Below, piece by piece: positions 10,743-12,764 of a DNA stretch of 12,764 nucleotides. Position 1 is the stretch's first letter. Each line of letters starts with the position of its first letter. A model generated the notes under the pieces. That model was not told the origin of the DNA and made no database searches. It was given only the letters and a program-made list of their open reading frames with translations. The position numbers and the translations under genes were made by a program. The stretch comes from an uncultured Clostridia bacterium (GTDB lineage Bacteria; Bacillota; Clostridia; Oscillospirales; Acutalibacteraceae), in NCBI GenBank assembly GCA_944381295.1, contig CALWKP010000132.1, positions 1-12,764 on the forward strand, in the 5' to 3' direction.

Positions 10743-12764
10743 ATGAGCATGAAAATCGCCCTTGCGGGCAATCCAAACTGCGGCAAAACTACGATGTTCA
10801 ACGACTTGACCGGCTCAAGCCAGTATGTCGGGAACTGGCCTGGGGTCACCGTCGAGAAAAAGGAAGGAAAACTGCGCGGTCATAAAGATGTCATCGTCAC
10901 TGACCTGCCGGGGATCTATTCGCTTTCCCCCTATACGCTGGAAGAAGTGGTCAGCCGGAATTACCTGCTGAAGGAACATCCTGACGCAATCGTCAATCTG
11001 GTGGACGGCACCAATCTGGAACGCAATCTTTACCTCACCACGCAGCTTGCAGAGCTTGGGCTGCCAATGGTCATCGCATTGAATATGATCGACCTTGTGC
11101 GAAAAAACGGCGATGTCATCAACACCGAAAAGCTTGCCAAGGAACTCGGATGCCAGGTTGTGGAAACTTCTGCACTGAAAAACGAGGGCTCCATGAGCGC
11201 GGTGGAAGCTGCGATTGCACTGGCAAAAGCGAAAAAAGCTACGGTCCCGCAGCATTCTTTCAGCAAAATCGTCGAAGACGCCCTGCACACGATCGCCAGT
11301 ACTGTTTCTGACATTGTGGAAGCAGACAGGTTGCACTGGTATTCCATCAAACTGTTTGAACGTGATGGAAAAGTCCTGGAATCTTTAGACCTTTCTGCCG
11401 GGGTCAAAGGACAAATTGAAGCTGTGATAAAAGCGGTGGAAACCCAGTTGGACGATGACTCCGAAAGCATCATCACAAACGAACGTTACGAATATATTTC
11501 GCGCCTGATGAAAGAGTGCGTGAAGAAAAAGAAAACCGGTCTGACAACATCGGACAAGATTGACCGGATCGTAACGAATCGCTGGCTTGCCCTGCCGATT
11601 TTCTTTCTCATCATGTGGCTGGTCTATTATGTTTCTGTCACCTCTGTGGGCACCATCGTTACAGATTTCACCAACGATACCCTCTTTGGCGAATGGATTC
11701 AGGCCCCTGTTGGCGAATGGCTGAGCAGTATCGGTACCGCGGATTGGCTCAACGGCCTGATTGTAGATGGGATTATCGGCGGCGTCGGCGCGGTACTCGG
11801 ATTTGTGCCGCAGATGTTCGTCCTGTTCTTCTTCCTCTCGGTTCTGGAAGACTGCGGCTACATGGCCCGTGTTGCCTTTATCATGGACCGTATTTTCCGG
11901 AAATTTGGCCTTTCCGGAAAGAGTTTCATTCCGATGCTGATCTCTTCCGGCTGCGGAGTGCCCGGCGTTATGGCCACCAAAACAATTGAAAACGAAAAAG
12001 ACCGTCGTATGACGATCATGACGACGACCTTTATCCCGTGCAGTGCAAAACTTCCCATCATTGCCCTGATCTTCGGCGCTATGGCTGGTCAGGAACAGGC
12101 CGGATGGGTCGCCCCGCTGTTCTACTTCCTTGGAATCGCCGCGGTCGTGATCTCCGGGATCATGCTCAAGAAAACAAAAATGTTTGCCGGCGATCCCGCA
12201 CCATTTGTTATGGAACTCCCGCAATATCACATTCCCGCTGCGAAAAGCGTGCTCATCCACATGTGGGAGCGCTGCCGCGCATTTATCATCAAGGCCGGTA
12301 CGGTCATTTTCGTCGCCTGTGCAGTGATTTGGTTCCTCTCCAATTTCGGATGGGCTGACGGCGGTTCCGTGTTCGGCATGCTGGATATGGAGGACCCCAA
12401 TGTCAACCAGATGGATTACAGTATCCTCGCATACATAGGCAATGCAATCGCCTGGATTTTCTATCCCCTTGGTTTCGGCAACTGGCAAGCCACTGTCGCT
12501 TCGATCACCGGTCTGGTCGCGAAAGAAAATGTGGTTTCCACTTTCGGCGTTCTGTTCGGCATTGCCGAAGCTACCGAAGGCGACCCCAATATGTGGACTG
12601 CGGTTTCCCAGATGATGGGCACCACTTTTGCAATGGCGTCGTTCCTTGCCTTTAACCTTCTCTGTGCTCCCTGTTTTGCTGCGATCGGCGCAATCCGGCG
12701 TGAAATGGCAAGCGCAAAATGGACGGCGTTTGCGATCACCTATCAATGTGTATTCGCCTATGTG
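10743..12764 (+). CDS. feoB: ferrous iron transport protein B, C-terminus cut by window edge
   Basis: FeoB is the inner-membrane Fe(II) transporter with a cytosolic G-protein domain. In the window 674 codons are open without stop. The G domain has G1 GNPNCGKT (9-16), G2 T36 in GVTVEKK, G3 DLPG (54-57), G4 NMID (114-117) and G5 SAL (145-147). Next come a helical linker domain (about 170-275) and the membrane part from R280 onward, including two Gate motifs. Conserved cysteines are C404 in SSGCGVPGV, C433 in IPCSAKLPI, and C641 and C644 in LLCAPCFAAIGA. The ATG at 10743 is favoured over 10749 because AAAGGAGG (10725-10732) is 10 bases upstream. It is the third gene of the feo operon. Only a short C-terminal end should be missing. 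Confidence 0.96.
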   Translation, partial: MSMKIALAGNPNCGKTTMFNDLTGSSQYVGNWPGVTVEKKEGKLRGHKDVIVTDLPGIYSLSPYTLEEVVSRNYLLKEHPDAIVNLVDGTNLERNLYLTTQLAELGLPMVIALNMIDLVRKNGDVINTEKLAKELGCQVVETSALKNEGSMSAVEAAIALAKAKKATVPQHSFSKIVEDALHTIASTVSDIVEADRLHWYSIKLFERDGKVLESLDLSAGVKGQIEAVIKAVETQLDDDSESIITNERYEYISRLMKECVKKKKTGLTTSDKIDRIVTNRWLALPIFFLIMWLVYYVSVTSVGTIVTDFTNDTLFGEWIQAPVGEWLSSIGTADWLNGLIVDGIIGGVGAVLGFVPQMFVLFFFLSVLEDCGYMARVAFIMDRIFRKFGLSGKSFIPMLISSGCGVPGVMATKTIENEKDRRMTIMTTTFIPCSAKLPIIALIFGAMAGQEQAGWVAPLFYFLGIAAVVISGIMLKKTKMFAGDPAPFVMELPQYHIPAAKSVLIHMWERCRAFIIKAGTVIFVACAVIWFLSNFGWADGGSVFGMLDMEDPNVNQMDYSILAYIGNAIAWIFYPLGFGNWQATVASITGLVAKENVVSTFGVLFGIAEATEGDPNMWTAVSQMMGTTFAMASFLAFNLLCAPCFAAIGAIRREMASAKWTAFAITYQCVFAYV

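Noticed and set aside
11385..12746. Long minus-strand open frame (453 codons) over feoB
   Set aside because: Antisense shadow of feoB, rich in His/Asp/Gly, with no family resemblance.

Overview
The window looks like chromosomal DNA of a strictly anaerobic, low-to-mid GC Gram-positive bacterium, most likely of the class Clostridia (Oscillospirales-like). Reasons are near-consensus sigma-A promoters, AGGAGG-type ribosome binding sites, a superoxide reductase in place of superoxide dismutase, two FeoA proteins ahead of FeoB, and the DUF815 and DUF975 families that are common in Clostridia. This taxonomic call is inference. No rRNA, tRNA, CRISPR array, transposase or phage gene was seen.

Layout. 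(1) Positions 1-1208, minus strand: a DUF815-type AAA+ ATPase whose C-terminus runs off the left edge; its promoter lies at 1235-1264. (2) Positions 1467-4827, plus strand: a branched-chain amino acid operon ilvB-ilvN-ilvC, with a near-perfect promoter, repeats in the leader, two hairpins between ilvN and ilvC, and a strong terminator. (3) Positions 4873-5646: a DUF975 membrane protein. (4) Positions 5739-6469: thioredoxin and desulfoferrodoxin (superoxide reductase), closed by a 14-bp-stem terminator. (5) Positions 6598-6646: an imperfect inverted repeat with alternative pairings. (6) Positions 6827-9570, minus strand: a three-gene unit made of an orphan amino-acid-type binding lipoprotein, a uroporphyrinogen-decarboxylase (UROD)-like protein that lacks its N-terminal part, and an intact UROD-like protein. 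(7) Positions 9611-9724: gene-free DNA with several hairpins. (8) Positions 9873-12764, plus strand: a ferrous iron uptake operon feoA-feoA-feoB behind an extended -10 promoter with palindromic and tandem operator-like sites; feoB runs off the right edge.

How the genes work together. IlvB and IlvN form acetohydroxyacid synthase, and IlvC performs the next step towards valine, leucine and isoleucine. The thioredoxin/superoxide reductase pair fits oxidative defence in an anaerobe. FeoA/FeoA/FeoB import Fe(II), with operators resembling DtxR/IdeR-type sites. The accessory minus-strand unit combines a binding protein with two proteins of the UROD/corrinoid-methyltransferase superfamily. Its substrate is unknown, and one member appears to have lost its 5' part in a deletion exactly behind the binding protein gene. 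That unit, and the attenuator-like hairpins placed after each feoA gene, are the most noteworthy points.
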